Of a stretch of DNA of 64,000 nucleotides, positions 45,910-58,482 are shown in pieces. The notes under the pieces were generated by a model, which saw only the letters and a program-made list of their open reading frames with translations, did not search any database and was not told where the DNA came from. A program made the translations under genes and the position numbers. The stretch is from the NCBI GenBank assembly GCA_949152475.1, contig OX424563.1, positions 4,561,001-4,625,000 of the forward strand, written 5' to 3'. The number at the start of each line of letters is the position of its first letter. Positions within the stretch are counted from its first letter, which is position 1. The stretch comes from Terebella lapidaria (taxonomy: Eukaryota > Annelida > Polychaeta > Terebellida > Terebellidae).

Positions 45910-47728
45910 ATGCCTGAGATACAAGAAGTACAGGACTTGGACCCAGCCGGGGCTGCAATGTTGAAGCCCGATTCACTCCCAGAACCCTTCATGATGATGG
46001 GCCAGCCACAAGGTCATCTTGATTTCACTGATTATCGCTCAACCAAACCGCGTATCGCCCGAAAAAAAAGTGATTCGCCCCAAAATATAATAATTCGAGC
46101 AGTAGACGTTTTTTGGTCATTGTGTTTGTGATAATTAACGATAACGAGGAGTTCGGATACTAGATAAATCTAATAGCTTTCCAGGTCTGACACGATTATG
46201 ATAAACAGTTGGGAAGAATCCCATTTGGTGGCATATATCCCATTTGGGCATATATGCCACCAAATGGGTATACTTCCTGTATACCCAAATGGGATATACC
46301 TGAGGGCTTCTTCCCATGTAGCTGGATCCAGATGCTTGGGAACGGAGGGGGTCTGGGGTTTCATCAAAATAATTAATAAGAAAGGCCTGATATACTTTTT
46401 GTAGAGTTTGGTGTCTTTTCCTTCTTCTCAGCTCATTTTATTTCAGTGGTGTGAAATGACAGTATTTTCTATGATAAGCATGAATGTATGGTTTGAGAAA
46501 ACTTTTTATACATAAGATATACTTTGTATTTGCTTGACTGACTACATCTAAACAGGTTTACACAGCAAAATATTTTTTTTTCAGGAGAAATCACATGTCC
46601 CAAGAATAAATTGGACAGACAGTGTGAAATTAAAACCAATCACAAAGGGAAATGAATGAATTGCTTTATATCAATTAAATGAATGAATACCCAGACCCCC
46701 TGAGTCCCCCAATGAGTATGACCACAAAACTGCAACCAAGCTCTCAGGTATATCCCATTTGGGTATACAGGAAGTATACCCATTTGGTGGCATATTTGCC
46801 CAAATGGGATATATGCCACCAAATGGGATTCTTCCCAACTGATAAACAAAACAAGAAAATGCAGCTAGCTACGGAAAAGTCGGAAGACAACATTAGAGCT
46901 CGAGCACATCATCAGCACCATGACAGCTGAATGTATAGCAAAAACAAATGAAAACTACAACCAGCAAATATTGTTACCGGTCAAATATAATGGGCAGTTG
47001 ATTTTCCATAGTGAGAGGACAAATTCACATTTGAGTTCGATTGGAATTGTGTTTATTGGCTTACATGTAGAATAAAGTGGTGGATATGTGTGAACTTGTT
47101 AACATGGTGTGCCTTATCTGTTCATGTTACATTATATTTTGATTATGCTATAACATTGGGCTCAAGTATGTGGGCTCCACTGTATCCTACATGTGATAAT
47201 GTATGCTCCTGTTTAGTAATTATTTTTATTGGAAAGTGTTTATTGTGACACCTGTCATGATTTTGTTTCTATCTGCTTGTATCATTACCCAATGTATTTT
47301 ACATGTGTTCTCTTATCTCTCCAGGCGACAAGCTTCCATCACAGCCGCCAGCGATCGAGGATCTGGAGGAGGACGATGACGACCTGGACGAGACACTGGC
47401 GGAGCGGCTCTGGGGGCTGACCGAGATGTTCCCGGAATCCTTGCGCAATGTCACCAGCACTGTGGCATGCACCTCCTGGTCGACGACTAGAACGCTCTAC
47501 TCCCTCGGCAAGTCCGCCATGTGGGTGCTGGCATCGTCGGCCGCAATCCTCGCGCTGCCGGTGATGTTCGAGACCGAGCGGGCACAGATGGAAGAGCAAC
47601 AAATACAGCAGCAGCGACAGATCCTGCTCGGGCCGAACGCTGCGGTGTCTGGGTCCGGGGGCGCCATGGGCCTCTCCCCCGGGGCAATGCCGCAAGTGGT
47701 GCCTCCGACCTCCGCGCAGCCTAGATAG
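45910..47728 (+). CDS. TOMM22: mitochondrial import receptor subunit TOM22
   Basis: Two exons (45910-46012, 47325-47728) join in frame to 168 aa, against 142 in human. TOM22 is the central receptor and organiser of the outer-membrane TOM translocase. The acidic cytosolic segment (EDLEEDDDDLDE, about 47-57) is followed by the family signature ERLWGLTEMFPE at 61-72. A single membrane span lies at about 97-116 (SAMWVLASSAAILALPVMF). A Gln-rich intermembrane-space segment follows (QMEEQQIQQQRQILLGPN), and the tail is longer than in vertebrates. The first exon encodes a poorly conserved head (MPEIQEVQDLDPAG). The only intron, 1.3 kb, contains a foldback element. Confidence 0.95.
46208..46839. mobile_element. 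foldback element with 97-bp TIRs and 9-bp target duplication
   Basis: The element begins GTTGGGAAGAATCCCATTTG and ends with the reverse complement. The 97-bp arms (46208-46304 and 46743-46839) differ at about one position. TGATAAACA flanks both ends (46199-46207 and 46840-46848). Each arm is itself palindromic, built from CCCATTTGG and CCAAATGGG with GGCATATA between. Inverted similarity continues weakly inward (GGGGGTCTGGG against CCCAGACCCCC). A 9-bp duplication with long TIRs fits Mutator-like elements, but no transposase is present and the class is inference. Confidence 0.9.
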
Positions 47729-49590
47729 AGTTATCTGATGGACTTGACCTAGGGACTTATAGTTTATGCGTGTTGCTGGTCTTTGATGAATGCCATCAGT
47801 TTTAGAGTTCATCTGGAAGGAGAAGAGATATGCTTTGTAACTGACATTTCATACATGAATTATATAGTACATTATGTCCATTCATATTGTTTGTATGCCT
47901 GTTTTGATGCTTATCTGTGTGCACTGAATGTATATCAATAAGATTTCATGAATGCTATCAGGAAATTGTTGTTCCCAATATATCTAATACAATTTTATGA
48001 CACACATAAAGTTGTTTACGGTGGTGTTACCATGGTTACTGTAATCGCAACATATAATAGGATAAGGAATCGAAAAATTTAACACATCAATATATGCAAC
48101 TTGAAAAGAAAAGCATGTGACTCCTTGTTATCATGTGTGGTTCAAAACAATGACCTGGTAGTTCTTAAGTTGTGCTAGTGTATTAAATGTACAGTAAAAA
48201 AACAATTATCTGCGGTTGATTTATTTTGCGTATTCAGTTTTTTGTTTGACTGCAAAATTGAACCGACCGCAAATAATTTGTTTTCTATGTACATTATTCA
48301 CATGCTAGCTAGAATTCGCTCAAATCTTAAATTCAACTTAATCTCCGCAAATTTTTCTGGACAGTAAAACCGCACATATTTCAGTCTTTTTACAGTAAGC
48401 TACATGTATTGTAATTGTGATAAGTATGAGTAAGCTGGAGAGTAATTGAAATCAAAAGTCAATAATGCCTGAGAAGAATTAATAAATTGGCAGATCCACA
48501 ATTGAGATTTTGGAGCAGTCGTACAAAATAGACTGCACCACAATCAACACATGCTAATATACAATACTAGTACCTGAAACTTGATTCCGAGGTTACTTGA
48601 AACCATTTGTCTAATAACTGACCCTTGAGCCTGGTTGTGCTGGGCTAGTACATGTCCTTACTTTATCTTGTGGAACCAGTGATTTTGGATAATGTTTTTA
48701 CATAATGAACAGTGTATATGGTACAGGTTTTGAGTGATTGAAAACATGAAGCATAATGAATTGCACTGTTGGAAGTTTGCCCTCGGGTTCAATTTATATC
48801 ATGATCATGATTCTAGCCAGAAATTCCTGTAAAACCACTCATGTCAAGTATTTAGTCAAGATGGGGTCAGAAATTGTAAAACCAGTACTACATATGGTAG
48901 TTGATATGATGCCAGACAATATGGCAAAGTGTAAAGGTATAGAAATATGAGAGTTCAGCCAAAATCAGAAGGTTCGTTACAATTTTGATACAAGAAAAAA
49001 AAATAGTTTAAGGGCTTGGAAGGTTACCCGAGTGTTGTATCGAAAGTCTGAAATACATGTTCAGGTACACACCGAGGCCTTATAGCCCACCAGCAGGTTC
49101 AATCATTGTCAAAAGTATCATATATATATATATATATCCTTATATCTATAATTTGAGTACTCAAGGTCAGCACTGGTCAGGTTCAAGGTCACCAATATAT
49201 GGTCCATATATGACACTGCATTTGCTCATAATTGTATCCATGAACAAAGGTCGGCGGATACTATGGATTCGACTCCGGCGTGCCACGTTCGCCATAGAGA
49301 TTTCCTTATGAACGCTCTACAGGTCGCAAATCTGACCCGATTCTGATAATATTTTATATAGAAATGTTTCATGGTAAGATCACGGCACCTATCAATTTTT
49401 TGGTTGCCATAGAAAGCAAAATGGCTGATTGGTCACACATTTAGGCCTAAAAAAAATATATTCTGTTTCTAGTCCTCATATTTTTTCAAAACTGGGTAAG
49501 GAGGGACTTTATTTTTTATTTTTCATTTTTTATTTTGCAAAAAATACCGTCCTCAGCTCAAGAGAAAATTGGGTAGGGAGGCACTTTCTA
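47729..49590. other. TOMM22 3' flank and intergenic DNA
   Basis: Candidate poly(A) signals are AATAAG near 47938 and AATAAA at 48481. No other gene is recognised. A TA repeat lies at 49119-49137. Confidence 0.5.
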
Positions 49591-49595
49591 TTTTT

Positions 49596-51309
49596 AGGTT
49601 ACCGGACCTTTGGTCCGATAACCTATTGCCGTGGCGTTGCGTCCGTCGTCCGTCGTCGTCGTCGTCCGTCGTCATCCGTCTACATTTTTATCTTTAAAGT
49701 TTACGATCGAATCTTTCTGAAATTTTGCACAAAAATGCCTAAAAATATTTTGAGAGGGAGGTATTTTTTAGTTTTTTCATTTTCGCAATTATTTCAAAAT
49801 GGCGGCCGTTTTCGTCGAAAAATGGCCAATTTTGGACTTTGGCTGTCGTTTTCTCAAAATCTGTTCAGTAACTTTTTTTCTTATTCATGCATAACACTCC
49901 TCATATGTACCTCTGTGACATGTATAAATTTCGTTGCCCTTGAATCGCTCGAAGTGGGCCATTTTGGGCCCAAACTCGGCCCAAATGGGACTTTCCCATG
50001 TTAAATTCTCCTGTGCTTTATAATGGGACACATTAAGCCTAATATCTCACTTAATATTGAGATTAGAGACTAGGAATCAATTGTGGACATATAGGAAATG
50101 ATATATGCTGAATATTGTCGTGACCTTGAATTTGACCTTTGACCTCATTTTCAAGGTCACATGACAAATTGGCTAATATCTCGCTTATTATCGACTTTAC
50201 AGCTTAGGATTCAATTGTGAACATATAGGAAATGATATATGCTGAATATTCTCATGACCTTGAATTTGACCTTTGACCTCATTTTCAAGGTCACATGACA
50301 AAATGGCTAATATCTCGCTTATTATCGACTTTACAGCTTAGGAATACATTGTGAACATATAGGAAATGATATATGCTGAATTTTCTCGTGACCTCGAATT
50401 TGACCTTGACCTCATTTCCAAGGTCACAGGACAAAGTTGCTAATATCTCGCTTAATATCGACTTTACAGCTTAGGAATCAATTGTGAACATATAGGAAAT
50501 GATATATGCTGAATATTTTTGTGACCTTGAATTTGACCTTGGACCTCATTTTCAAGGTCACAGGACAAAATGGCCAATATCTTGCTTATTAGTGACTTTA
50601 CGCCTTATGAATCAATTGTAAACATATAGGAAATGATATATGCTGAATATTCTAGTGACCTTGAATTTGACTTTTGACCTCATTTTCAAGGTCAACAGGA
50701 CAAAATGGCTAATATCTTGCTTATTATCAACTTTACAGCTTAGGAATCAATTGTGAACATATAGGAAATGATATATTCTGAATATTCTCATGACCTTGAA
50801 TTTGACCTTTGACCTAAATTTCAAGGCCAGTCATTTTATTTTCAAGGTCAGAGTACAAACTGGTTTATATCTCTCTTATTATCAAATTCACAGCTTAGGG
50901 GTCCATAGTGAACATATAGGAAATGATGTATGCTGAATATTTTGGTGATCTAGAATTTGACCTTTGATCCAATTTTCAAGGTCAGAGAACAAAATGGCTA
51001 ATATGTCGTTTATTATCATCTTTACAGCTTAGGAATCAATTGCGAATATAGAGGAATGATATATACTGAATCTTTTCATGAACTTGAACTTTGACCTCAT
51101 TTTCTAGGTCACATCACCGATCACAGAATGGCTTATTCTGGCTTATTATCGACTTTGGCTTATTATCGACTTTACAGTTTAGGAATTTATTGTGGACATA
51201 CTAGAAGTGATATATTTGTTGAAAAATTATTTTCAAGGTCACTGGACAAAAGGCTAATATCTAAAATGTATATTGTCCGGTAACCTTTCTTAGCCCTTGG
51301 GCTAATTTT
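49596..51309 (+). repeat. AAGGTCA-rich foldback element, copy 3
   Basis: The 5' terminal hairpin GGTTACCGGACC-TTT-GGTCCGATAACC is followed by a CGTC-rich patch, an AT-rich head and about eight tandem monomers of roughly 133 bp. The 3' end is GTCCGGTAACC plus TTAGCCCTTGGGCTAA, a second hairpin. Each monomer reads ATGATATATGCTGAAT, then TGACCTTGAA, often TGACCTTTGACCT, then TCAAGGTCA. Perfect DR1 sites occur at 50133, 50267 and 50803. Confidence 0.9.
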
Positions 51310-51310
51310 T

Positions 51311-51378
51311 AGGTTACCGGACCTATGGTCCGATAACCTATTGGCATGGCGTTGCGTCCGTCGTCCGTCGTCCGTCGT

Positions 51379-51410
<32 letters not shown>

Positions 51411-52616
51411 CACATTTTTATCTTTTTTGTTTACGGACGAATTTTTCTGAAATTTTGCACAAAAATACTTAAAAATAATTCAAGAAGGAGGTATTTTTTA
51501 GTTTTTTGATTTTCGCATTTTTTTCAAAATGGCGGCCGTTTTCGACGAAAAATGCCTGATTTTGGACTTTGGCGGCCATTTTCTCAAAATCTGTTCAGTA
51601 ACTTTTTTTCTTTTTGATACATAAGACTCCTCATATGTACTCCTATGATGTCTATAAATTTCGTTGCGCTTGAATCGCTCGAAGTGGGCCATTTTGGCCC
51701 AAACTCGGCCCAAATGGGACTTTCCCATGTTAAATTCTCCTATGCTTTATAATGGGACACATTATGCCTAATATCTCACTTGATATTAAGATTAGAGACT
51801 AGGAATCAATTGTGGACATATAGGAAATGATATATGCTGAATATTCTCGTGACCTTGAATTTGACCTCTGACCTCAGTTTCAGGGTCAGAGCACAAAATG
51901 GCTTATATCTCGCTTATCATCGACTCTACAGCTTAGGAATCAATTGTGAACACATAGGAAATGATATATGCTGAATATTCTGATGACCTTGAATTTGACC
52001 TTCGTCCTCATTTTCAAGGTCACAGGACAAAATAGCTAATATCTCGCTTGTTATCGACTTTACAGCTTAGCAATCGATTATGAACATATAGGAAATGATA
52101 TATGCAGATTATTGTCATGACCTTGAATTTGACCTTTGACCTCGTTTTCAAGGTCACAGGACAAAATGGCTAATATCTCACTTATTATCGATTTTACAGC
52201 TTAGGAATCAATTGTGGACATATAGGATATGATATATGCTGAATATTCTCGGGGCCTTGAATTTGACCTCTGACCTCATTTTCAAGGTCACAGGACAAAC
52301 TGGCTCATATCTTGCTCCTCTATTGACTGTATGGCTTGGGAATCAATTGTGGACATGATATAGAAAATGATATACATTGAATATTTTGATGACCTTGAAT
52401 TCGACCTTTGCCCCTTCATTTTCAAGGCCACAGCACAAAATTGCTAATATCTCTCTGATTATTGAATTAACAGCTTAGCAATCAACTGTGGACATGATAT
52501 ATGCTTAATGTTATATATGCTGAATATTCTCTTGACCTTGAATTCAACCAGTGACCTGGCTAACATCTAAAATATTAAACATTGTCCGGTAACCTATCTT
52601 CGGCCCTTGTTATTTT
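51311..52616 (+). repeat. AAGGTCA-rich foldback element, copy 4
   Basis: It follows copy 3 directly, sharing a T run, with the same hairpin head, a long GTC run at 51357-51412 and about six monomers. A perfect DR1 is at 52130. The 3' end has drifted (CGGCCCTTGTTATTTTT). Confidence 0.88.
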
Positions 52617-52702
52617 TGATGGGATGACATTTCATACGTATGAAATGAAAATAAATTTGATTTATTGATTGATTGAAAAAAAAACACTTCCCACAGACGC
52701 AT

Positions 52703-52802
52703 TCAAGCCCATATAAATCAAGCATTGAGAATTGAAATCATGTGTAACACATGCCTTCAATGATTTCATTTCTAGAGGCTTGATTTATTTGGGCTTGAAA
52801 CC
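52703..52802. repeat. imperfect 100-bp hairpin
   Basis: TTCAAGCCCATATAAATCAAGC on the left pairs with GCTTGATTTATTTGGGCTTGAA on the right around a short loop. It lies between two repeat copies of opposite orientation and may be a small MITE. Confidence 0.6.
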
Positions 52803-53229
52803 TCTTGGCCGGGCACCTTGACACTACTGCCTGGTGTGCCATCTTCCTAGCAGTCAGCACAGACAGGATGATTCTTTGTAATAGTAGTATTATCAAAAAC
52901 TGTCAGTTGATAATATATTCCAATGATGAGTAATTGTTGAGAACCGTTCTAGTAGTTAATATGTCCATTGAAGTATACACAAGGAATATAGTAAATCAAT
53001 TCATGATCACAATTTCATATGTATTGTTACATACACGTAACCACATAGAATAGTTACTGTTTTTGAAAACTGGTATTGTTTGTCTCATTTGGAGGAGAGT
53101 GAAAACAAGGAGGTAAGTTAAATATATGCCTAAGTTGCATGCTGTGATTCGGTGTCTCGATCATTCACTATCCTCAAAATAGGGGCGGGAACACTTTTTA
53201 TTTTTTATTTGAGAATCGCAAATAAAAAA

Positions 53230-55246
53230 TTAGCCCAAGGGTTAAGATAGGTTACCGGACAATATATAATAGCTATTTTGTTCTGTGGCCTTGAAAATAA
53301 GGTCACTGGTCAAATTCAAAGTCACGAGAGTATTCCGCATACCAGTATATGATTTCCTATGAGCTCACAATTGAAAACTAAGCTGTAAATTCAATAATAA
53401 GGGAGATATTAGCCATTTTGTGCTTCAAATTTGTGCGTCAAATTCAAGGTCATGACAATATTCGTAATATAACATTTCCTATAGGTTCATAGTTGATTCC
53501 TAAGCTGTAAAGTCGATACTAAGCGAGATGTCAGCCATTTTGTGCTCTTGACCTTGAAAATGTAGTCAGAGATCAAATTCAAGGTCATGACAATATGCAG
53601 CATATATCATTTCCTATATGTCCACAATTGATCCTTAAGCTGTAAAGTCGATAATAAGCGATATATTAGCCATTTTGTCATGTGACCTAGAAACTGAGGT
53701 CAAAGGTCAAATTCAAGGTCATGACAATATTCGGTATATATTATTTCCTACATGTCAACAATTGATTCTCAAGTTGTAAAGTCGACAATAAACAAAATAT
53801 TAGCCATTTTGTGCTCTGACCTTGAAAATAAGGTCGAAGGTCAAACTCAAGTTCACGAGAATATTCAGCATATATCACTTCCTATATGTCCACAATTGAT
53901 TCCTAAGCTGTAAAGTCGATATTAAGTGAGATATTAGCCATTTTTGTGCTTTGACCTTGAAAATTAGGTCAAAGGTCAAATTCAAGGTCATCAAAATATT
54001 CGGACTATATCATTTCCTATATGTGCACAATTGATTCCTAAGCTGTAAAGTCGATAATGAGCGACATATTAGCCATTCTGTGCTTAGTCCTTGAAAATAA
54101 GGCCAAAGTTCAAATTCAAGGTCATCAAAATATTCGAAATATATCATTCCCTATATGTGCACAATTGATTCCTATGCTGTAAAGTCGATAATAAGCGAGA
54201 TATCAGCCATTTTGTGTTTTGACCTTGAAAGTCAGATCAAAAATCAAATTCAAGGTCATGACAATATTCAGAATATGAAATTTCCTATAGGTTCACAATT
54301 GATTCCTAAGCTGTAAAGTCGGTAATAAGTGAGATATTAGCCATTTTGTGCTCTTGAACTTGAAAATGAGGTCAGAGGTGAAATTCAAGGTCACGATAAT
54401 ATTCAGCATATATCATTTCCTAGATGTCCACAATTGATTCCTAAGCTGTAAAATCGATAATAAGTGAGATATTAGCCATTTTGTCCTGTGACCTTGAAAA
54501 TGAGGTCAAAAGTCAAATTCAAGGTCATGACAATAATCTGCATATATCATTTCCTATATGTTCATAATTGATTCCTAAGCTGTAAAGTCGATAACAAGCG
54601 AGATATTAGCCATTTTGTCTTGTGACCTTGAAAATGAGGTCAAAGGTCAATTCAAGGTCATCAGAATATTCAGCAGATATCATTTCCTATATGTCCACAA
54701 TTGATTCATATACTGCAAAGTTGATAATAAGCGAGATATAAGTCATTTTGTGCTCTGACAGGCATAATGTGTCCCATCATAAAGCATAGGAGAATTTAAC
54801 ATGGGAAAGTCCCATTTGGGACCTGTCGAGGAAATGAAAATGGCCGCCACATGCAGACCTGCGATTAAGGGGCAACGAAACTTATACACATCACAGAGGT
54901 ATATGAGGGGAATCTTAAAAATAAAAAAAAAAATGAAATAAAAATCTCAAAACTGTCTGAACAGTTTTTGAGAAAATGGCCGCTAAAGTCAGAAATTGGT
55001 CGCTTTTCATCGAAAATTGCCGCCATTTTGAAGAAAACGCGAAAATCAAAAAACTAAAAAATATCCCCTTTTGGAATTATTTTTAGGCATTTTTGTGCAA
55101 AATTTCAGAAAGATTCACTTGTAAACTTTAAAGATAAAAATGTGGACGGACGACGCAGACGACGACGCCGACGACACCGACGCCGATGACGGACGACAGA
55201 CGCAACGACATGCCAATAGGTTATCGGGCCATAGGTCCAGTAACCT
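53230..55246 (-). repeat. AAGGTCA-rich foldback element, copy 5 (inverted)
   Basis: The same family in reverse orientation, with TTAGCCCAAGGGTTAAGATAGG at its left end and the GGTTATCGGGCC hairpin at its right end. It has about eleven monomers. Perfect AGGTCAAAGGTCA sites lie at 53697, 53966 and 54637, and TCAAGGTCA occurs in almost every monomer. Together with copy 4 it forms a large inverted pair. Confidence 0.9.
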
Positions 55247-55320
55247 AAAAAGTCGGGAGGCTGCTTTTGAACACAGGCGGGCTGGGACGAGAAACAGAAA
55301 ATTAATTTTTTTAGGCCTTA

Positions 55321-56115
55321 GTGACAATATCAGCCTTTTCAATACAGGTGGTTTGTGAACGCTCTAGGGGTGGTAATTACTTGCACTGGCTCAGACAAGT
55401 TCAACAGGAACGGATAGCTGAGCCTCTCCCTGCTCCCCCTACCCCTTCTGCTAGCTCTAGTTCGAAGTCTCGATACAGGCAGGCAGTAGAGAAGCGTGAG
55501 GACCAAGATCTTCGTTTGCTTCGTTTAATTACTGTTGTAAGTAATGATTGGCTTTGTCTTACAGTATCCCTGGGTCCGGTTTGCCGGTTCCCGGGAAACC
55601 ATACTACTCCAGTAGTATCTCGAGTTTTTTATGGGCCTACAGGCACGGTGTTTAACTCTCACCCAGTTCCTACGAGCTCCGCTCAGTGGTTTGCCCCGGG
55701 GTCCAATAACCGGAAGTTTAGCCCTGACGTCTCGGCTGGTGAACGGCTACCTAGCGGTGGACCAGTTGTTGTGGCTTCCGGCGTCCGTTCAGCAGCCATG
55801 GGTTGTGGCAGGGGGAGATTGTTCCCGTTCTTGGTTGCTGCGGCTTCAAGGGCTCCGGGGGCGGCTCCCATGCTCAGGGGCTTGGCCCTCAGGAACCCTA
55901 AGGCGAATCTTTTGGCCTGCGTGGTTCCCGGTTTCTATATGTTGGTTCCTGGGAACCTGTCTACTGCTCCTGGGAACCACGTTACAGTTCCCAGGAGCCC
56001 ATGTACGGTTCCCGGGACCCAGGCTATGGAGTCTGTGGTAACCCCCTTACGCCTTTGGTTTGGTTTCAAGCGGATGACAGTGGTGTCCATCAGTATCCCC
56101 TGTCCCCTTCGGTGA
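55321..56115 (+). other. open stretch at the head of the DIRS-like element
   Basis: 264 codons are open without family resemblance. The sequence is rich in Pro, Gly and Ser with repeated VPG words (FPGNH, VPGN, VPRS), reflecting a DNA-level repeat of GGTTCCCGGGAA-like words. It may be element leader sequence rather than a gene. Confidence 0.3.
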
Positions 56116-56212
56116 TTGTTAACCGGCAGGCATCCCGGCCTGGGTTGAAAGCTCGGGATTCTGCTCCTTTGAATTTCCATAAAAAGTCAGTATCTTAACG
56201 TCTCCTGTTTCT

Positions 56213-56827
56213 TTGCAGGTGGTTTCGAAACCACCTCCCTCTGGGTCTTCCATGACTACTACGATTTACCATGCTGCTCTGGACAGAACTCCTACTCCGG
56301 AGTACTTGTCGGAGGACGAGTTACGTGTGCAGATGGAAACCATGCGTAAGGATTTTTTCGGGTGCCTGGAGGCCATGTTTATGCAACCGGCTCCGCCTAT
56401 CCCTGACGTTCAGTGTCTTCTGCTGCGGGCTTACTCGTCGCCTTCTCCCTCTGGTTCAGAGGATGTTCCGTTTGAGGTGCAGCAGGAAGGTATGGTTCCC
56501 CAGGATGGTCCTACCCCAGGTCCGTCGGGTTTAGTCTTGCCTAAGAGGCCCAGGGAAGATAATACCGGGTCCCAGGAGGATGAGGTGGATTCCGTGAACC
56601 CATTTCATCGGGCCTGGCCCGAGAAGCTGGATTTTGTCAGACGCTTAGCTGGAGAGGAGTGGCCGCAGGAGCAGGCTTCCACATCGCCTCTGCCTGCCAA
56701 GAGGGTGCATTCTTTCACTGAGCGGGACTTGCAGCAACTGCATGCGTGTCCCAAAGGATGGGTTGTGTGGCGCTTCCTTGGGCGCAAGTCTCCGATCTCC
56801 AGTCAGCTGTCCGGTTGGGTGTTGTAG
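56213..56827 (+). pseudogene. gag-like ORF of the DIRS-like element
   Basis: 204 aa with a coiled-coil-prone start (LSEDELRVQMETMRKDFFG) and Pro/Ser-rich linker, ending SVNPFHRAWPEKLDFVRRLA. Similar-looking coding continues in other frames to about 57230 (for example DPLTLATVAASHFGSG), so frameshifts have broken it. Assignment as gag rests on its position before the RT. Confidence 0.5.
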
Positions 56828-57332
56828 TGGATTCTGCTATGGACCCGCTTACCCTGGCCACAGTTGCTGCATCGCACTTTGGGTCTGGTCCAGTCTGTGG
56901 GAAAGGCCGTGGCAGACAAGGTGGCTTTGAACACTCACGTCAGGTGGAATACTGAGTAATGGAGGCGGGATGCGATTCTCAAGATATTGCCTTTTGAGGT
57001 CTCGAACCAGATGGCGGCTCGCTTTAGGCTGCACCCAGTCTTGCAGGAGAGCAGTCCAGCGTCACCTTACCTCTTCCCGGATGGTACCCATGAAGAGCTG
57101 GATTCTGTTAGGGCCCGGCAAGAAGGCCTTTACAGATGTGTCCATCCTCCAGTCTCAAGAAACAGAAGTGTTCGCAGCCCCAGCAGCAGTCACAGCTGAG
57201 CGATGCCTCCTCGTCTGATCCTGGCAGGGCCGAGCTGTTAACCAGCCCTTCCGAGGGGCCTCTGTAGGTAGCCAGCGAGTTGGGCAACGGGGATGCAGAG
57301 GTCACGGTCATGGCAAGTCCTCGAGTCCAGCT

Positions 57333-57719
57333 ATGCCAGCAGGGGCGAAAGAGTCAGGTTGGTACCTCGTTCGACTAAGTGGTTTCTGGCCTCGTTGGAG
57401 AGACCTAGGGGTCAGTCCCTTGATTTTCTCAACTCTGCGTCGGGGGTTCGGCCTCAGGTTTCAAAAGTTTCCACCTTTGCAGCTCACTCCAAGGGTTTTT
57501 TCTCTTCCGCTCGATGCCGATAGGCGTCAGGCTGTAATAGACGAAATTTCGGCTATGATCAAGAAACGAGCGGTAGAACTGGTTTCGGAACATACCCCGG
57601 GTTTCTACAGTATCCCCTTCGTCGTCCCCAAAGCGTCGGGCAGTTGGAGGCCGGTGATAGATTTGTCGGCTCTCAATCGTTTCCTTCACATCCCAACCTT
57701 CACCATGGAGACCCCCTAG
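57333..57719 (+). pseudogene. DIRS-type reverse transcriptase, 5' part
   Basis: This frame carries the N-terminal RT region: IDEISAMIKKRAVELV, then GFYSIPFVVPKASG, RPVIDLSALNRFL and FTMETP. It stops at the edge of the hAT-like insertion, and the missing part resumes at 62786 in the frame expected once one target copy is removed. Confidence 0.8.
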
Positions 57720-58451
57720 CAAGCTTGGGGTTGATTACAGGTAAATGTAATCAATTACAATTACATTTACAATTGATTTTCATGATTACAACTACAATTG
57801 CATTTATTTTGAATGTATTTGATTACAATTACAATTACTTTGCAAAGTAATTAAATACAACTACAATTACTTTATGAAAGGACACTTCCCAAAGCTATAT
57901 ATTACGTTGTAACATGATATTCTGCTCAAAATGTAGCTCAAATGGTTCATATTACAGTAGACATATTACCAACTCATACAATCACAAATCACAAATCATA
58001 AATCATCACCAACAAATACTGCATATATTTCTTATTCCTTGTGAAAACATTGTATGGCTGTGTGCACGAAACTCTGATTAGCTACATTTGTTTAACCTCA
58101 TGGATGTATCTGGAACCTCCATTTGGTTGTGACCTTGTGATAACATTAATCAGGCCAGGCCCAGCAGGAGTGATTGCGCAATCACATATTGGAGTGGTCA
58201 AAGACAATAGGATTTTGTGTTTTAACCACTAGTAGCCAGTAGTACTGTCAGTCTGATTATATTGCTGGCAGTCATTGATTTTCAACATCCAGTCTATTTG
58301 GCCGGTTTTATGGCTTTTAGCATGCAAGGAAAATTAAATGAATCATTAATGGCTATTGTATTGATTTTGATAACGTTTAACATGTGGCAGTGAAAGTTTA
58401 GGGCTCCGCATACATGTGTACATGTAAATATTCTCATGTGAGTTATGGTTT

Positions 58452-58482
58452 GGATAGGATAGGATAGGATAGGATAGGATAG
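58452..58482 (-). repeat. TATCC microsatellite tail of the LINE
   Basis: Six tandem 5-bp units at the 3' end of the LINE, as seen in CR1-like families that end in a short microsatellite. Confidence 0.8.

Noticed and set aside
49596..55246. Coding function in the AAGGTCA-rich repeats
   Set aside because: The few open frames lie in the conserved head and do not carry across copies, which is explained by DNA-level repetition.
57720..58450. hAT transposase in the flanks of the LINE
   Set aside because: Only short frames occur at either end, so the element is non-autonomous as far as it can be seen.
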